DNA of 64,000 nucleotides from CAYZED01 sp964477445. GTDB lineage: Bacteria; Bacillota; Clostridia; Lutisporales; Lutisporaceae. Below, piece by piece: positions 36,737 to 46,844 of the stretch (position 1 is its first letter; the number at the start of each line of letters is the position of its first letter). The notes below the pieces were generated by a model, which was given only the letters and a program-made list of their open reading frames with translations, had not been told where the DNA came from and did no database searches. The translations under genes and the position numbers were made by a program. The stretch spans positions 1 through 64,000 of the forward strand of contig CAYZED010000016.1 in the NCBI GenBank assembly GCA_964477445.1, in the 5' to 3' direction.

Positions 36737-37873
36737 ATGAGATTAGTTCACTTATCTGACCTTCATATTGGTAAAAGGGTAAATGAGTTCTCTATGTTAG
36801 AGGATCAGGAGTATATCCTTAAAAAAATAGTGAATATCATTGATGAAGAGAAACCAGATGCTTTAATAATCGCAGGGGATATTTTCGATAAATCAGTGCC
36901 TGCAGCTGAAGCATTAGTGCTTTTTGACGATTTTTTAGTAAACCTATCTAAAAGAAATCAAAAAGTTTTTGTTATAAGCGGTAACCACGATTCACCTGAG
37001 CGAATAGCTTTTGGAAATCGATTAATGAATGAAAGTGGTGTACATATATCACCAGTTTATACTGGAGATATTGAACCGATAACGCTTAATGATAGTTATG
37101 GAAGCATAGATGTATATATGCTTCCATTTATTAAGCCTATGAATGTTAAAAGATTTTATCCCGATGAAGAATTTTATACTTATACAGATTCAGTAAGAAT
37201 TGTTATAAACAAAATGCCAATAGATACTACCAGAAGAAACATATTGATTACACACCAATTTGTTACCGGAGCATCTAGATGTGAATCAGAAGACATTTCG
37301 GTAGGTGGTTCAGATAATATTGATGTGTCAGTATTTGATTCTTTTGACTACGTAGCATTAGGGCATATTCACAGCCCACAAAGTGTCAGTCGAGATACTG
37401 TGAGGTATTGTGGCACACCACTAAAATATTCTTTCTCAGAAGTTAATCAAGAAAAATCAGTAACTGTTTTTGAAATGAAGGAAAAAGGCGAAGTAGTTAT
37501 AAAAACTATACCGTTAAGACCTAAACGTGATATGAGAGAAATCAAAGGCAAATATATGGAGATAACATCCAGATCTTTTTATGAAGGCTATAATACCAGA
37601 GATTATTTTCATATTACTCTTACAGATGAAGAAGATGTGCCAGATGCCATAGGAAAACTTCGCGTCATTTATCCAAATATCATGAAACTTGATTACGATA
37701 ACAAACGTACACGCATGAATTCGGAAATCGTTGGTGTAGATAATATGCATCGAAAAAATCCTATCGAGCTTTTTGAAGAATTCTATGAAAAACAAAATAA
37801 TAAACCATTCACGAACGAACAGTTTGAGCTAGTTTCAGAAATGATTGAAAAGATATGGGAGGCAGGAAAATGA
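36737..37873 (+). CDS. sbcD: Exonuclease subunit SbcD
   Basis: A 378-residue Mn-dependent nuclease subunit of the SbcCD (Mre11-Rad50) complex, which trims DNA ends and opens hairpins. Phosphoesterase motifs are SDLHIGK, AGDIFDKSVP, SGNHDSPER, ITHQF and GHIHSP. The C-terminal capping region follows. AAAGGAGA precedes the ATG. The stop overlaps the sbcC start by four bases (ATGA), giving coupled translation of the two subunits. Confidence 0.95.
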   Translation: MRLVHLSDLHIGKRVNEFSMLEDQEYILKKIVNIIDEEKPDALIIAGDIFDKSVPAAEALVLFDDFLVNLSKRNQKVFVISGNHDSPERIAFGNRLMNESGVHISPVYTGDIEPITLNDSYGSIDVYMLPFIKPMNVKRFYPDEEFYTYTDSVRIVINKMPIDTTRRNILITHQFVTGASRCESEDISVGGSDNIDVSVFDSFDYVALGHIHSPQSVSRDTVRYCGTPLKYSFSEVNQEKSVTVFEMKEKGEVVIKTIPLRPKRDMREIKGKYMEITSRSFYEGYNTRDYFHITLTDEEDVPDAIGKLRVIYPNIMKLDYDNKRTRMNSEIVGVDNMHRKNPIELFEEFYEKQNNKPFTNEQFELVSEMIEKIWEAGK

Positions 37874-40574
37874 GACCAATAAAGCTCACTATATCAGCCT
37901 TTGGACCATACGCAAAAGAAACAGTGCTGGAAATGGATATGCTTGGAAATAAAGGTTTGTATCTAATTACCGGAGATACAGGTGCTGGGAAAACCACTAT
38001 ATTTGATGCTATTACTTTTGCACTTTATGGCGAAGCGAGTGGAGAAAATCGCAAAACTAGTATGATGAGAAGTAAGTATGCTGATCCCGAGACATCGACT
38101 TTTGTGGAATTGATTTTTGAGTATTCAGAAAAAATTTATATTGTTAAGCGCAGTCCACAGTATGAGCGTCAATCAAAACGCGGGGATGGAACTACCACGC
38201 AAATAGCCGAGGCTGTTCTCAAATTACCTGATGGGAGACTTGAAACTAAATATAGAGAAGTAACAAATAAAATTGAAAAAATTATTGGAATAGATAGGAA
38301 TCAATTCACTCAAATTGCTATGATAGCTCAGGGCGATTTTTTGAAATTATTGCTTTCGCCTACTGAAGAACGAAAAAATATATTCCGCCAAATTTTTAAG
38401 ACGGAGTTTTATCTTGATTTACAGGAAAAGTTAAAAGGCGAATCAAATAAACTTGATAAAGAGTTTCAATTGTTAAATAATAGCATTAAGCAGTACGTTG
38501 AAGGCATTCTATGTAAGGAAAGTGATGTTTTAAATATTGATTTAATAGATGCAAAAAATGGCAATGTGACTTTTACTGATACCTTAGAGTTGATTAAAAA
38601 AATAATTAAACAAGACGAATTAGAATTGGACATTAAGAAAAATACATATTTAAGAGAACTGGAAAAGAAACTTGAAGAAATAAACAACATACTAAATAAA
38701 GAAATTGAAATAGAAAAGCTGAAAGAAAAATTAAGCATANNNNNNNNNNTGCAGGAGTTGAATATATCTCTGAAAGAATCGGAGAAGAATCAGGAGTTAA
38801 TAGAAAAGCTTAAAGAAAAAATTACAATGGCAAAAAACGAATTGCCTCTATATGAAGAGCTTTTGAATAAGAAAAATGAGCTTATAAAAAATAATGAGGA
38901 TTTAAATAAAAAGAAAAAATATATTTCTCAGAACGACGAAGAAATAAAGGCGCTTAAGATAAAACTTGAGGAACTTAGGGTCGAGTATAGTCTGCTAAGA
39001 GATGTCGGTACCCAAAACGAAAAATTAGCAAACCAAAAAGAAAAAATCGAGAAAAAGCAAAGCGATATAAATAATATATTGTTAGAATTAGGCAATTACG
39101 ACTCGTTAGTCGTCAAGTATGAAACTGCGAAAAAAAATTATGAAACATCATCAACAAACAATGCGCTGATGAGCAGGCTGGAATATTGGCTTCTAAACTA
39201 GAGATTGGAGCCCAGTGCCCAGTATGCGGTTCGAAAGAACACCCTTCACTCGCAGTACTCACAGACGATGCACCTAGTGAAGTCGAACTTAATGAATCAA
39301 AGACTAAATATGAGAAAAAACAAATTGAAGTTATGGACTTAAGCACGAAAGCTGGAAATTTAAAAGGACAATTCGAATCAAAAAGAACTTCAATCGAAAA
39401 GCTAATCCCTGAATTACTTGGGAAATGTAATTTTTCCGAATGTAGATCAAAAATAAAAGACACGCTATCCGAAATTTCAATAGAAATTGAAGATTTGAAA
39501 AAAAGAATTGCAGTTGAAGAAATTAATATCAAAAATAAATCAAGACTGGAAAAAGAAATACCCAAAAAGGAAAAAGAGATAAACGAAAAAGAAAGCTCAA
39601 AGAAAGGTCTTGAAGAAGCTATTATTGTTCTTGAAACTAATGTTTATAATTTGCAAAAAAATGTTGATGATATTTCTGTAAATTTAGAATTTTTGAATAA
39701 AGAAGAGGCGATCAAAAACGTTTCGATAATGGAAAAAAATAGAATAATAATTCAAAAATCGATTGAAGACTCCCAAAAGTTATTCAGGACATGTGAACTA
39801 GAGATTAATAGACTTGATGGAACAATAAAATCGCTAAATGACCAACTTAAAGATACAGTGGTAATCGATAAAGACATTGTAATTGGGAAACAAATGAATT
39901 TACTAGAAGAGAAAAACCAATTGACTGAGATAATAACTGAAATTTCAACTCGAATAAGCACCAATAGATCAGCGCTAGAGAATATTAATATTAAAGCTGA
40001 CACACTATATCACATTGAAACGAGATTGACTTGGGTTAAATCACTTGCGAATACAGCAAATGGAAATTTAAGTGGTAAAGAAAAAATCATGTTAGAGACA
40101 TATATACAGATGTCTTACTTTGATCGAATTATATCTCGCGCAAATTCAAGATTTATGGTTATGTCGAGCGGTCAATATGAACTTAAGCGTAGAATCGAAG
40201 CAAATAATAATAGAAGTCAAAGCGGACTAGAACTTGACGTTATAGATCACTATAATGCGTCAGAACGTGATGTGAAAACATTATCAGGTGGGGAATCTTT
40301 TCAGGCATCACTTTCTCTTGCACTTGGGCTCTCTGATGAAATCCAATCAAGCGCTGGAGGAATAAAGTTAGATACGATGTTTGTTGATGAAGGTTTTGGA
40401 TCACTTGATGAAGACGCATTGCAGCAAGCTATTAAATTACTTAACACATTGAGCGAAGGCAACCGACTTGTGGGGATTATTTCTCATGTAAACGAACTAA
40501 AAGAAAAAATAGAAAAACAAATTATAATTAGAAAAGAAAAATCTGGCGGTAGTAATGTAGAGATTGTATATTAG
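37870..40574 (+). pseudogene. sbcC: Exonuclease subunit SbcC, frameshifted at the zinc hook and crossed by an assembly gap
   Basis: The ATPase/coiled-coil subunit of SbcCD, about 900 codons. The N-terminal half has Walker A GDTGAGKTTIFDA and a long coiled coil. The frame stops at 39201. The second frame reads DEQAGILASKLEIG, then the zinc hook CPVCGSKEHP, a second coil, signature LSGGESF and Walker B DTMFVDEGFGSLDE. One missing base near 39166-39168 (CT where CTT is expected before GATGAG) explains the break. A ten-N gap at 38740-38749 lies in the first coil. Since both halves are otherwise intact, a sequencing error is as likely as real loss. It begins in a four-base overlap with sbcD. Confidence 0.88.
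38740..38749. other. Assembly gap (10 N) in the sbcC coiled coil
   Basis: Ten N. Unlike most other gaps, ten bases keep the reading frame open across this one. Confidence 0.95.
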
Positions 40575-40589
40575 TCTTCCACTGAAGAC
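40574..40589. other. Short hairpin after sbcC
   Basis: GTCTTC-CACT-GAAGAC forms a perfect six-base stem at the sbcC stop codon. It is followed by an A-rich rather than T-rich tract on this strand, so it is a weak terminator candidate. Confidence 0.3.
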
Positions 40590-40701
40590 CTAAAAAAATA
40601 TCCCATCACTATTGCTTTTTTGATGATTTTTGAGATAATACAAGTAGATGTTTTATACTTAGACGAAAAAAATGTATAAATTTTAGAAAAAGAGGGATGT
40701 T

Positions 40702-41823
40702 ATGGATAGTTTAAAAGTTTTACCAAAACCTATAGGAGATTATACTGTAGGAATAAGTCACACTGAGTTTTCGTATATTGGTTATGAAGATGAAAAACGA
40801 GATATTAGTGTAATTATATATTATCCTGCTGATAATAATGAAGGCAAGCAAACATACCCTTATGCTTTTCCTGAAGCATTCGAGAAGAGGGCTGATGGAA
40901 AAAGAACTGCGGAGACTGTAACACATTGTTATGCAGATTTACAAATCTCTGAACGCGAAAAAAAATTCCCAGTACTCATTTATAATCATTGCTATGGTGG
41001 TTTTGAGATGATGAATACGGTTCTTTGCAGTGATTTAGCCAGTAAAGGGTTCATAGTATTTTCATTAAGTCATCCGGGCGAGAGTTCAATGACAAAATAC
41101 CCTGATGGTAGATTTGTTCATATTGCTCAGAAATATATAGATGAAATGTCAGATGGAAAACTTATGGAAAATCTATCAGCACCGATGCAGGATATTATCA
41201 AAGCAGATGAAAATGATGATGAACTCCAAATCGAATTGGGACGAAAATTCATGTCCTTCCAAAACTGTTTTGTAATAAGGACTAAGGTTTGGGTTCTTGA
41301 TACAAGGAAAGCAGCTGATTTTATTGAAAATCTTAACTCTGGAATAGTAGGATCGATATTCAAAGGAAAGCTCTCGATCGAGAATGGACTTTCACTAACG
41401 GGGCATTCATACGGGGGCTCTACAGCTTTAAGAGTTTGCCAAGAAGATGAAAGGTTTATATGTGGTATTAATATTGATGGTGGAGATTTTAGAGAGATTA
41501 TTGGAGAGGATGTTGGAAAACCGTTTCTTACGATAGGTAATCCGTTGTTATTTAAGCTGAATAGAGCCTCTTTTGTAAATAATTCTTGTGATGCTTTTCA
41601 TTTAACCGTAAAGGATTCGGAACATATGGGATTTACTGATTCTATGTTTTTAGCAAGAGAAAATCCTGACAGACTCGGAACTCGAGACGCATATAATATG
41701 AGAGATTTGCTAATATATTATCATTTGGCATTTTATAAAAAATACTTATTAAAAGAATCAGATGAATTTGTTAATTTAAATTTTGACAATACTGATTTTC
41801 ATGAAAAGTTAGCAAAAAAGTAA
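40702..41823 (+). CDS. Alpha/beta hydrolase of the PAF-acetylhydrolase/dienelactone hydrolase type
   Basis: A 373-residue hydrolase. The N-terminal beta region has RDISVIIYYPADNNEGKQ. The oxyanion strand is FPVLIYNHCYGGFEMMN. The nucleophile elbow is TGHSYGGSTALR near residue 235. A late INIDGGDFRE strand and KDSEHMGFTD with the catalytic His near residue 312 complete the fold. No signal peptide is seen. Platelet-activating-factor acetylhydrolase-like enzymes split short acyl esters; the bacterial substrate is unknown. The next gene is a paralogue with the same design. Confidence 0.85.
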   Translation: MDSLKVLPKPIGDYTVGISHTEFSYIGYEDEKRDISVIIYYPADNNEGKQTYPYAFPEAFEKRADGKRTAETVTHCYADLQISEREKKFPVLIYNHCYGGFEMMNTVLCSDLASKGFIVFSLSHPGESSMTKYPDGRFVHIAQKYIDEMSDGKLMENLSAPMQDIIKADENDDELQIELGRKFMSFQNCFVIRTKVWVLDTRKAADFIENLNSGIVGSIFKGKLSIENGLSLTGHSYGGSTALRVCQEDERFICGINIDGGDFREIIGEDVGKPFLTIGNPLLFKLNRASFVNNSCDAFHLTVKDSEHMGFTDSMFLARENPDRLGTRDAYNMRDLLIYYHLAFYKKYLLKESDEFVNLNFDNTDFHEKLAKK

Positions 41824-41897
41824 TTCATATATTTAGGCTGAATAGAATAATGGATTAATTTTTACATTTAAATATAAGTAGTGAATGAAGATTACAC

Positions 41898-41903
41898 TAT
41901 AAT
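41898..41903 (+). promoter_or_regulatory. Possible -10 element (TATAAT) before the second hydrolase gene
   Basis: A perfect TATAAT lies 22 bases before the ATG at 41925; no clear -35 box. Confidence 0.3.
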
Positions 41904-41924
41904 AAAATTATTGAGGAGATTAGC

Positions 41925-43067
41925 ATGAGTATAAAATGGATTACACCAAAAGGAAAATATAAGATCGGATTTTTTGATGAGAGTTTCGAATATGATTTAG
42001 AGGGCAAAAATAGAGCGATAAGTCTCAGATGTTATTATCCAGCAGATCAAGTTGAGGGAAAAGCTGATACTTATATATCAAACGAAGAAATGCTCGAGTA
42101 TTACTTTAAAGCAAACCCAGCTGGACCTTTCAGCGAGTTATTTAAGGACTTAATTAATTTACCAACTAATAGTTATAGCAAAGCAATATTAACAAGTGAG
42201 ATTAAAGAATTTAAAGTGTTGATATATACTCACAGCTTTGGGAATATAATGTGGTGGAATCTAGCTCAGATTGAAGAATTAGTAAGTCAGGGGTATGTTA
42301 TATTTGCGATTAATCATACTGATGATACTTTCTACACAAAGTTAGCTGATAAAGTTGTAGGGCGAGATATGGAAGCCGCTGGCATAGTGATGAGTGAACT
42401 AATAAAAAACATGAGCATTGGTGGTGGAAAAGGTCCGTTTGAGTGGAGCAGCGAACAAATAAAAGAATACATATTGGTTTGCGAAAATGTTAGCGCTCGT
42501 GTAGAGCTTTGGAGAAAAGACACAATAGCTCTTTTAAATGAAATTGAAAGAATTAACAGCAATATTGATAGCCTTTTGTTTAATAAACTAAATACTAAGG
42601 GTGTTGGAGCATTTGGAAATTCTTTTGGAGGTGCTGTTTCGATAGATACCGCATTGTTTGATAAGAGAATTGTTGCCTCAGTTAACCTTGATGGATTCCA
42701 ACTCGGTGGGAATTTATTTACTAACAAATTAGAAACACCGGGATTGTATTTAACAAAGTTTGCGCCTCTTTTTGACGGTAACTATGGCCCATTGAATTAA
42801 AACATTGATTGTATAGAAATTACAGGAAGCTCAAATTTGTTTTTCTCTGACTTGTCAGTTTTGTTTGAAGATGGAGTTGGGAAGCTAGAAATCACAGCGC
42901 CAACTATTTCAGGACTGGAATGTTCAGAAATCATTTCAGAAACCTTAAAAGTCTTCTTTGACAAAAATGTTAAGAATGATTCAGATGCTTCTTATGAGAG
43001 GATTACTGATAAATTTGGGAATAAAATAAAAATAATAATGGGTGAAAACAGGGAAGAACATAAATAA
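41925..43067 (+). pseudogene. Second PAF-acetylhydrolase-like alpha/beta hydrolase, with in-frame stop
   Basis: A paralogue of the preceding gene: RAISLRCYYPADQVEGK, FKVLIYTHSFGNIMWWN, the nucleophile elbow GAFGNSFGGAVSID, and VNLDGFQLGG. The frame is closed by TAA at 42798-42800. The same frame then continues without shift as NIDCIEITGSSNLFFSDLSV to 43067, giving the C-terminal third that normally holds the catalytic His; here the expected GTKHFDF-like motif reads GSSNLFF. So both a nonsense change and loss of the His are visible. The truncated product would lack the charge relay, and the gene is probably inactive. Confidence 0.8.
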
Positions 43068-43097
43068 AAATGTTTCATAAAAATTCATAAAGATTTT

Positions 43098-43141
43098 ATT
43101 CAGGCCATTAAGTTTAATAGATTAAACTTAATGGCCTGAAT
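43098..43141. terminator. 19-bp perfect hairpin, possible terminator
   Basis: The arms 43098-43116 and 43123-43141 (core CAGGCCATTAAG) pair perfectly around a six-base loop. A T-rich tract after it is weak on the plus strand (TTCTTGG). It lies 30 bases after the broken hydrolase gene and probably ends its transcript. Confidence 0.6.
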
Positions 43142-43230
43142 TCTTGGACTAATTAAACTATTCCTATAAATAATATTTAAAAAGTTAAATTATTTATTGT
43201 CTGGTTAAATATCTAGTGATATATTTAGAC

Positions 43231-43280
43231 TAATGAAAACGATTAAATTCAATAAATTCCACAAAAAAATCGTTTCATTA
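43231..43280. promoter_or_regulatory. Putative cre (CcpA) site within an inverted repeat upstream of the second peptide operon
   Basis: TGAAAACGATTAAA at 43234-43247 matches 13 of 14 positions of the cre consensus TGWAANCGNTNWCA. The same stretch (43231-43244) forms an imperfect inverted repeat with AATCGTTTCATTA at 43268-43280. Its place about 85 bases before the operon suits catabolite control. This is a pattern match only. Confidence 0.4.
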
Positions 43281-43290
43281 TAAAAAATGA

Positions 43291-43306
43291 CTTTCCTTAA
43301 GGAAAG
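43291..43306. promoter_or_regulatory. 16-bp perfect palindrome in the leader of the second peptide operon
   Basis: CTTTCCTTAAGGAAAG ends 13 bases before AAGGGGG, the ribosome site of the binding-protein gene. It could be a 5' stabilising hairpin or an operator. Confidence 0.45.
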
Positions 43307-43330
43307 CACAAAATTTAAGGGGGAAAAATC

Positions 43331-44839
43331 ATGAATAAGAAAACACTTGCACTTGTACTTACTCTAGTTTTTGTTGTTTCGTTATTTTCCGGTTTCGCAC
43401 CTGCTAGGATTGCAGCGAATACTACTGACCTTAAGGTTGCATTAGCCAATTGTCCGACAACCCTTGATCCTGTAGCTATGTTCCCAACACAGTCGGATCA
43501 AACTGTTTATAAAAGTATTTATGACACAGTTGTAAAATTCGATAAAGCGGGGAAGGTAATTCCGTCTGTGGCGAAAAGTTGGAAAATTAGTGCTGATGGA
43601 AAAACATATACCTTTAAAATCAGAACAGACATTAAATTTCATGATGGAACTGCACTTACAGCAGAAGATGTTGCGTTTTCTATAAAAAGAAACTTAGGTA
43701 ATTCATATTCTGGTAAGTATTACTATTCCATGTTTGTTAAAGATGCAGTTGCAACTGATAGCTCTACAGTTGTGCTAACGACTTTTAACAGATATCAAGT
43801 CACATTACTTTGGTTAGCAAGTTCGGTTTTTATTACACCTAAAGCAGCTGTAACTAAAGATGCTGCAGCGTTTGCAGCTGATCCAATAGGCTCTGGACCT
43901 TATAAATTTAAAAGCTGGGTAAAAGGAAGTAGTATTGATTTTGAAAGAAATGCTACATATTTTGCTAGTAAATCAACATTTAAAACAATGAAAATAAGAT
44001 TCATCGCAGATGCAGGAACACAAGCGATTGCACTTCAAACTGGTGAAGTGAATTTTATGGTTAATGCTAATGCTTCTGATACACGTGATTTGAAAACAAA
44101 TAGCAAACTTCAATTCGTTCAGTCTACAGGTTCGTTTACATATCAAATGGGACTTTATAATTCAGGAGCTACTAAAAATCCAGCAATAAGAGAAGCTATA
44201 GCTCTTGCAATTAATAAAAAAGAAGTAATCCAAATAGCTGTCGATGGATTGGGGAAAATTTCAAATAGCAACGTTTCGGCTATGGTATTTCCAGAATATG
44301 CTGGTAGCAATGATATAAAATACAATCCAACGAAATCTAGACAAATTTTAAAGAATTTAAAATATACACCAGAGATATTCCCGATTACCATAATTACACT
44401 TGCACCACAAGATACGAAGGTTGCAAATGTAATAGCATCCCAGCTTTTAGCTGTAGGTATGACAGTCAAGGTACAGCAGGTTGAAATGGCATCATTTGGT
44501 CAACAGCTCATGGCAGGTAAAGTACAAATTTATGTTGCTCAAGGTGGTGGAATTCAAGTTGGACCTCTCGATGGACTTGATGGATATACTATAGCAGTAG
44601 ACAGATATAAGAGATTTGTTGATATGCCAGCGTATGACACTCTTGTCGCATCATTGCAAAATGTTTCAGACGCAAAGAAGCTAAAAGCAGGCATTTTAAA
44701 AGCATATAAAATGTATAACACTAATTACCAAACACTACCTTTGTTCGATGCATATATTAATGTAGTGGCAACTAAAGGTATCAAAAACGTAGTTACAAAT
44801 TATGCGATGGTTTATGAACTGGGGAATTTAACATACTAG
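43331..44839 (+). CDS. Peptide ABC transporter substrate-binding protein (SBP family 5)
   Basis: A 502-residue extracellular peptide-binding protein, first gene of the second transport operon. The N-terminus MNKKTLALVLTLVFVVSLF is an export signal, but the expected lipobox reads LFSGFAP without Cys. Family features are VIPSVAKSWKISADGKTYTF, FHDGTALTAEDVAFSIKR and PIGSGPYKFKSW. AAGGGGG precedes the ATG. A hairpin lies between it and the permeases, typical for keeping the binding protein in excess. Confidence 0.93.
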   Translation: MNKKTLALVLTLVFVVSLFSGFAPARIAANTTDLKVALANCPTTLDPVAMFPTQSDQTVYKSIYDTVVKFDKAGKVIPSVAKSWKISADGKTYTFKIRTDIKFHDGTALTAEDVAFSIKRNLGNSYSGKYYYSMFVKDAVATDSSTVVLTTFNRYQVTLLWLASSVFITPKAAVTKDAAAFAADPIGSGPYKFKSWVKGSSIDFERNATYFASKSTFKTMKIRFIADAGTQAIALQTGEVNFMVNANASDTRDLKTNSKLQFVQSTGSFTYQMGLYNSGATKNPAIREAIALAINKKEVIQIAVDGLGKISNSNVSAMVFPEYAGSNDIKYNPTKSRQILKNLKYTPEIFPITIITLAPQDTKVANVIASQLLAVGMTVKVQQVEMASFGQQLMAGKVQIYVAQGGGIQVGPLDGLDGYTIAVDRYKRFVDMPAYDTLVASLQNVSDAKKLKAGILKAYKMYNTNYQTLPLFDAYINVVATKGIKNVVTNYAMVYELGNLTY

Positions 44840-44877
44840 TATTTTTTATTTAAGTTTTAATGCATGTGATATAAAAA

Positions 44878-44909
44878 ACTGAATGGTGCTCTTAAGAGCA
44901 CCATTCAGT
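44878..44909 (+). terminator. Strong hairpin between binding-protein and permease genes (partial terminator)
   Basis: ACTGAATGGTGCTC (44878-44891) pairs perfectly with GAGCACCATTCAGT (44896-44909) around TTAA. Only a short T tract follows, so read-through to the permeases is expected. Confidence 0.75.
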
Positions 44910-44959
44910 TTAAGAACTATAATTCATACTCGAAAATCTTAATAAGGACGTGAGTCAGA

Positions 44960-45889
44960 TTGTATAAGTTTGTACTTAAAAGAATATTATTATTAATACC
45001 TATTTTAATAGGAGTAATTTTCATAATATTTACCATTTTATCTTTCACCCCAGGAGATCCTGGAACTTTAATACTAGGAGTGAATGCCCCTCCACAATCT
45101 ATTGATCAATTAAATCATGATTTAGGTTACGACCAACCATTTATAGTTAGGTTCGTAAATTATTGTTGGAACGCTTTACACGGAGATTTCGGGAAATCGT
45201 ATCTAACGGGAGAACCAGTTTTTAAGGAAATATTCCAAAAATTCCCTATAACTTTGCAGCTTGCAATATCTTCGGTAATAATAGCTGTTGTCATTGGAAT
45301 ATCCGTTGGTATTCTTTCAGCAGTTAAACAGTATTCAATTGCTGATATGATTAGCACTGTACTTGCGATGTTTGCAGCATCAATACCTCAATTCTGGCTT
45401 GGAATGATGCTAATGTTGATTTTTTGTTTGGAATTAAAGTGGCTACCTACTAGTGGAACGGATGACTGGAGGTCTTTTATTCTTCCCTCTTTTACACTTG
45501 CAATACCTATGGCCGCTGGATTGCTTAGGATGACTAGATCAACCATGTTAGAAACCATTAGGCAAGATTATATTAGGACAGCACGGTCTAAAGGTGTAGT
45601 GGAAAGAATAGTTATTTGGAAACATGCCTTGAAAAATGCACTGTTACCAGTAATTACAGTTATTGGCATGATGTTTGGAGCATTAATAGGTGGAGCGGTA
45701 TTAATAGAGGTTGTATTTGGAATGAATGGAGTAGGAACACTTACACTTGTAGCTATTCGCTCTAAAGATATTCCTGTTGTAATGGGAACACAGCTTTTCT
45801 TCTCATTTATTTTTATGATAGTAATGCTTATTGTAGATGTTCTCTACGCATTTATTGATCCGAGAATAAAATCTAGATATATTAAGTAG
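44960..45889 (+). CDS. Peptide ABC transporter permease (DppB/OppB type)
   Basis: A 309-residue membrane protein with six predicted helices, LSFTPGDPGTLILG after the first helix, GDFGKSYLTGEPV, and an EAA loop at DYIRTARSKGVVERIVIWKH. It is the paralogue of the permease at 21441 and has the same length. The start is TTG (Leu-Tyr-Lys reading as Met-Tyr-Lys) after AGGACGTGAG. It pairs with the following permease. Confidence 0.92.
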   Translation: MYKFVLKRILLLIPILIGVIFIIFTILSFTPGDPGTLILGVNAPPQSIDQLNHDLGYDQPFIVRFVNYCWNALHGDFGKSYLTGEPVFKEIFQKFPITLQLAISSVIIAVVIGISVGILSAVKQYSIADMISTVLAMFAASIPQFWLGMMLMLIFCLELKWLPTSGTDDWRSFILPSFTLAIPMAAGLLRMTRSTMLETIRQDYIRTARSKGVVERIVIWKHALKNALLPVITVIGMMFGALIGGAVLIEVVFGMNGVGTLTLVAIRSKDIPVVMGTQLFFSFIFMIVMLIVDVLYAFIDPRIKSRYIK

Positions 45890-45900
45890 GAGGAGAGAAT

Positions 45901-46779
45901 ATGAGCGTAGATTTAAAAAAGAAATATAAAAAGAATAATCAAATTAAAGAAATTTGGCGAAGAATATTAAAAAATAAGCTTGCTGTCGTTGGATTGATTG
46001 TTATAGTAATTTTTATTTTAGTTGCAATTTTTGCTGATGTTATAGCAAATTATGACAATATGGCAATTGCTCAAAATGGAGATATTAGATTACAAGGACC
46101 GAGTTTAAGTCATTTATTTGGAACAGATGCCTATGGACGAGATGTTTTTGCAAGAATTGTTCATGGCGCTAGAGTATCGTTATCAATAGGTATTACATCT
46201 ACAATAATTTCAGTTATTGTAGGCGGGTTCCTTGGTGCAATTACTGGATTCTATAAAGGAATAATTGATTCGATAATTATGAGAATTATGGACATTATGC
46301 AGTGTATTCCATCATTGCTCTTGGCAATTACCATAGTTGCTGCATTAGGTCCTGGAATAGAAAATGTTCTTATAGCTATGACTATTTCAACAGTACCTGG
46401 GTTTGTTAGAATAACTAGATCTACAGTATTAACAGCAGTTGACATGGATTATGTTGAAGCTGCAAGATCATGTGGAACAAAAAACAGTAGAATTATATTT
46501 AGGCATATATTGCCAAACGCTATGGGGCCAATTATTGTTCAAGCAACAATGGCTGTGGCAGGCATGATAATGGCAGCTGCAGGACTTAGTTTCTTAGGGA
46601 TGGGTATGCAACCACCGGCACCTGAGTGGGGTGGAATGCTTACAGAAGGAAAAGAATACATGCGTCAAGCGCCTTATCTAGTTGCATTTCCAGGCATGGC
46701 GATTGTTTTGATTTCATTGTCAATTAATTTATTTGGTGATGGGTTAAGAGATGCTATGGATCCAAAACTTAAAAACTAA
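45901..46779 (+). CDS. Peptide ABC transporter permease (DppC/OppC type)
   Basis: A 292-residue membrane protein with a basic N-terminus, a long first helix (VIVIFILVAIFADVIANY), GTDAYGRDVFARIVHGARVS, an EAA loop at DYVEAARSCGTKNSRIIFRH and the ending GDGLRDAMDPKLKN. AGGAGGAG precedes the ATG. It follows its partner by 11 bases. Confidence 0.93.
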   Translation: MSVDLKKKYKKNNQIKEIWRRILKNKLAVVGLIVIVIFILVAIFADVIANYDNMAIAQNGDIRLQGPSLSHLFGTDAYGRDVFARIVHGARVSLSIGITSTIISVIVGGFLGAITGFYKGIIDSIIMRIMDIMQCIPSLLLAITIVAALGPGIENVLIAMTISTVPGFVRITRSTVLTAVDMDYVEAARSCGTKNSRIIFRHILPNAMGPIIVQATMAVAGMIMAAAGLSFLGMGMQPPAPEWGGMLTEGKEYMRQAPYLVAFPGMAIVLISLSINLFGDGLRDAMDPKLKN

Positions 46780-46844
46780 AATTTGTACTAAATATTATGA
46801 AGCAGACAATATTATGAACAGAGTATCCGAGAGGAGTTAAACAA

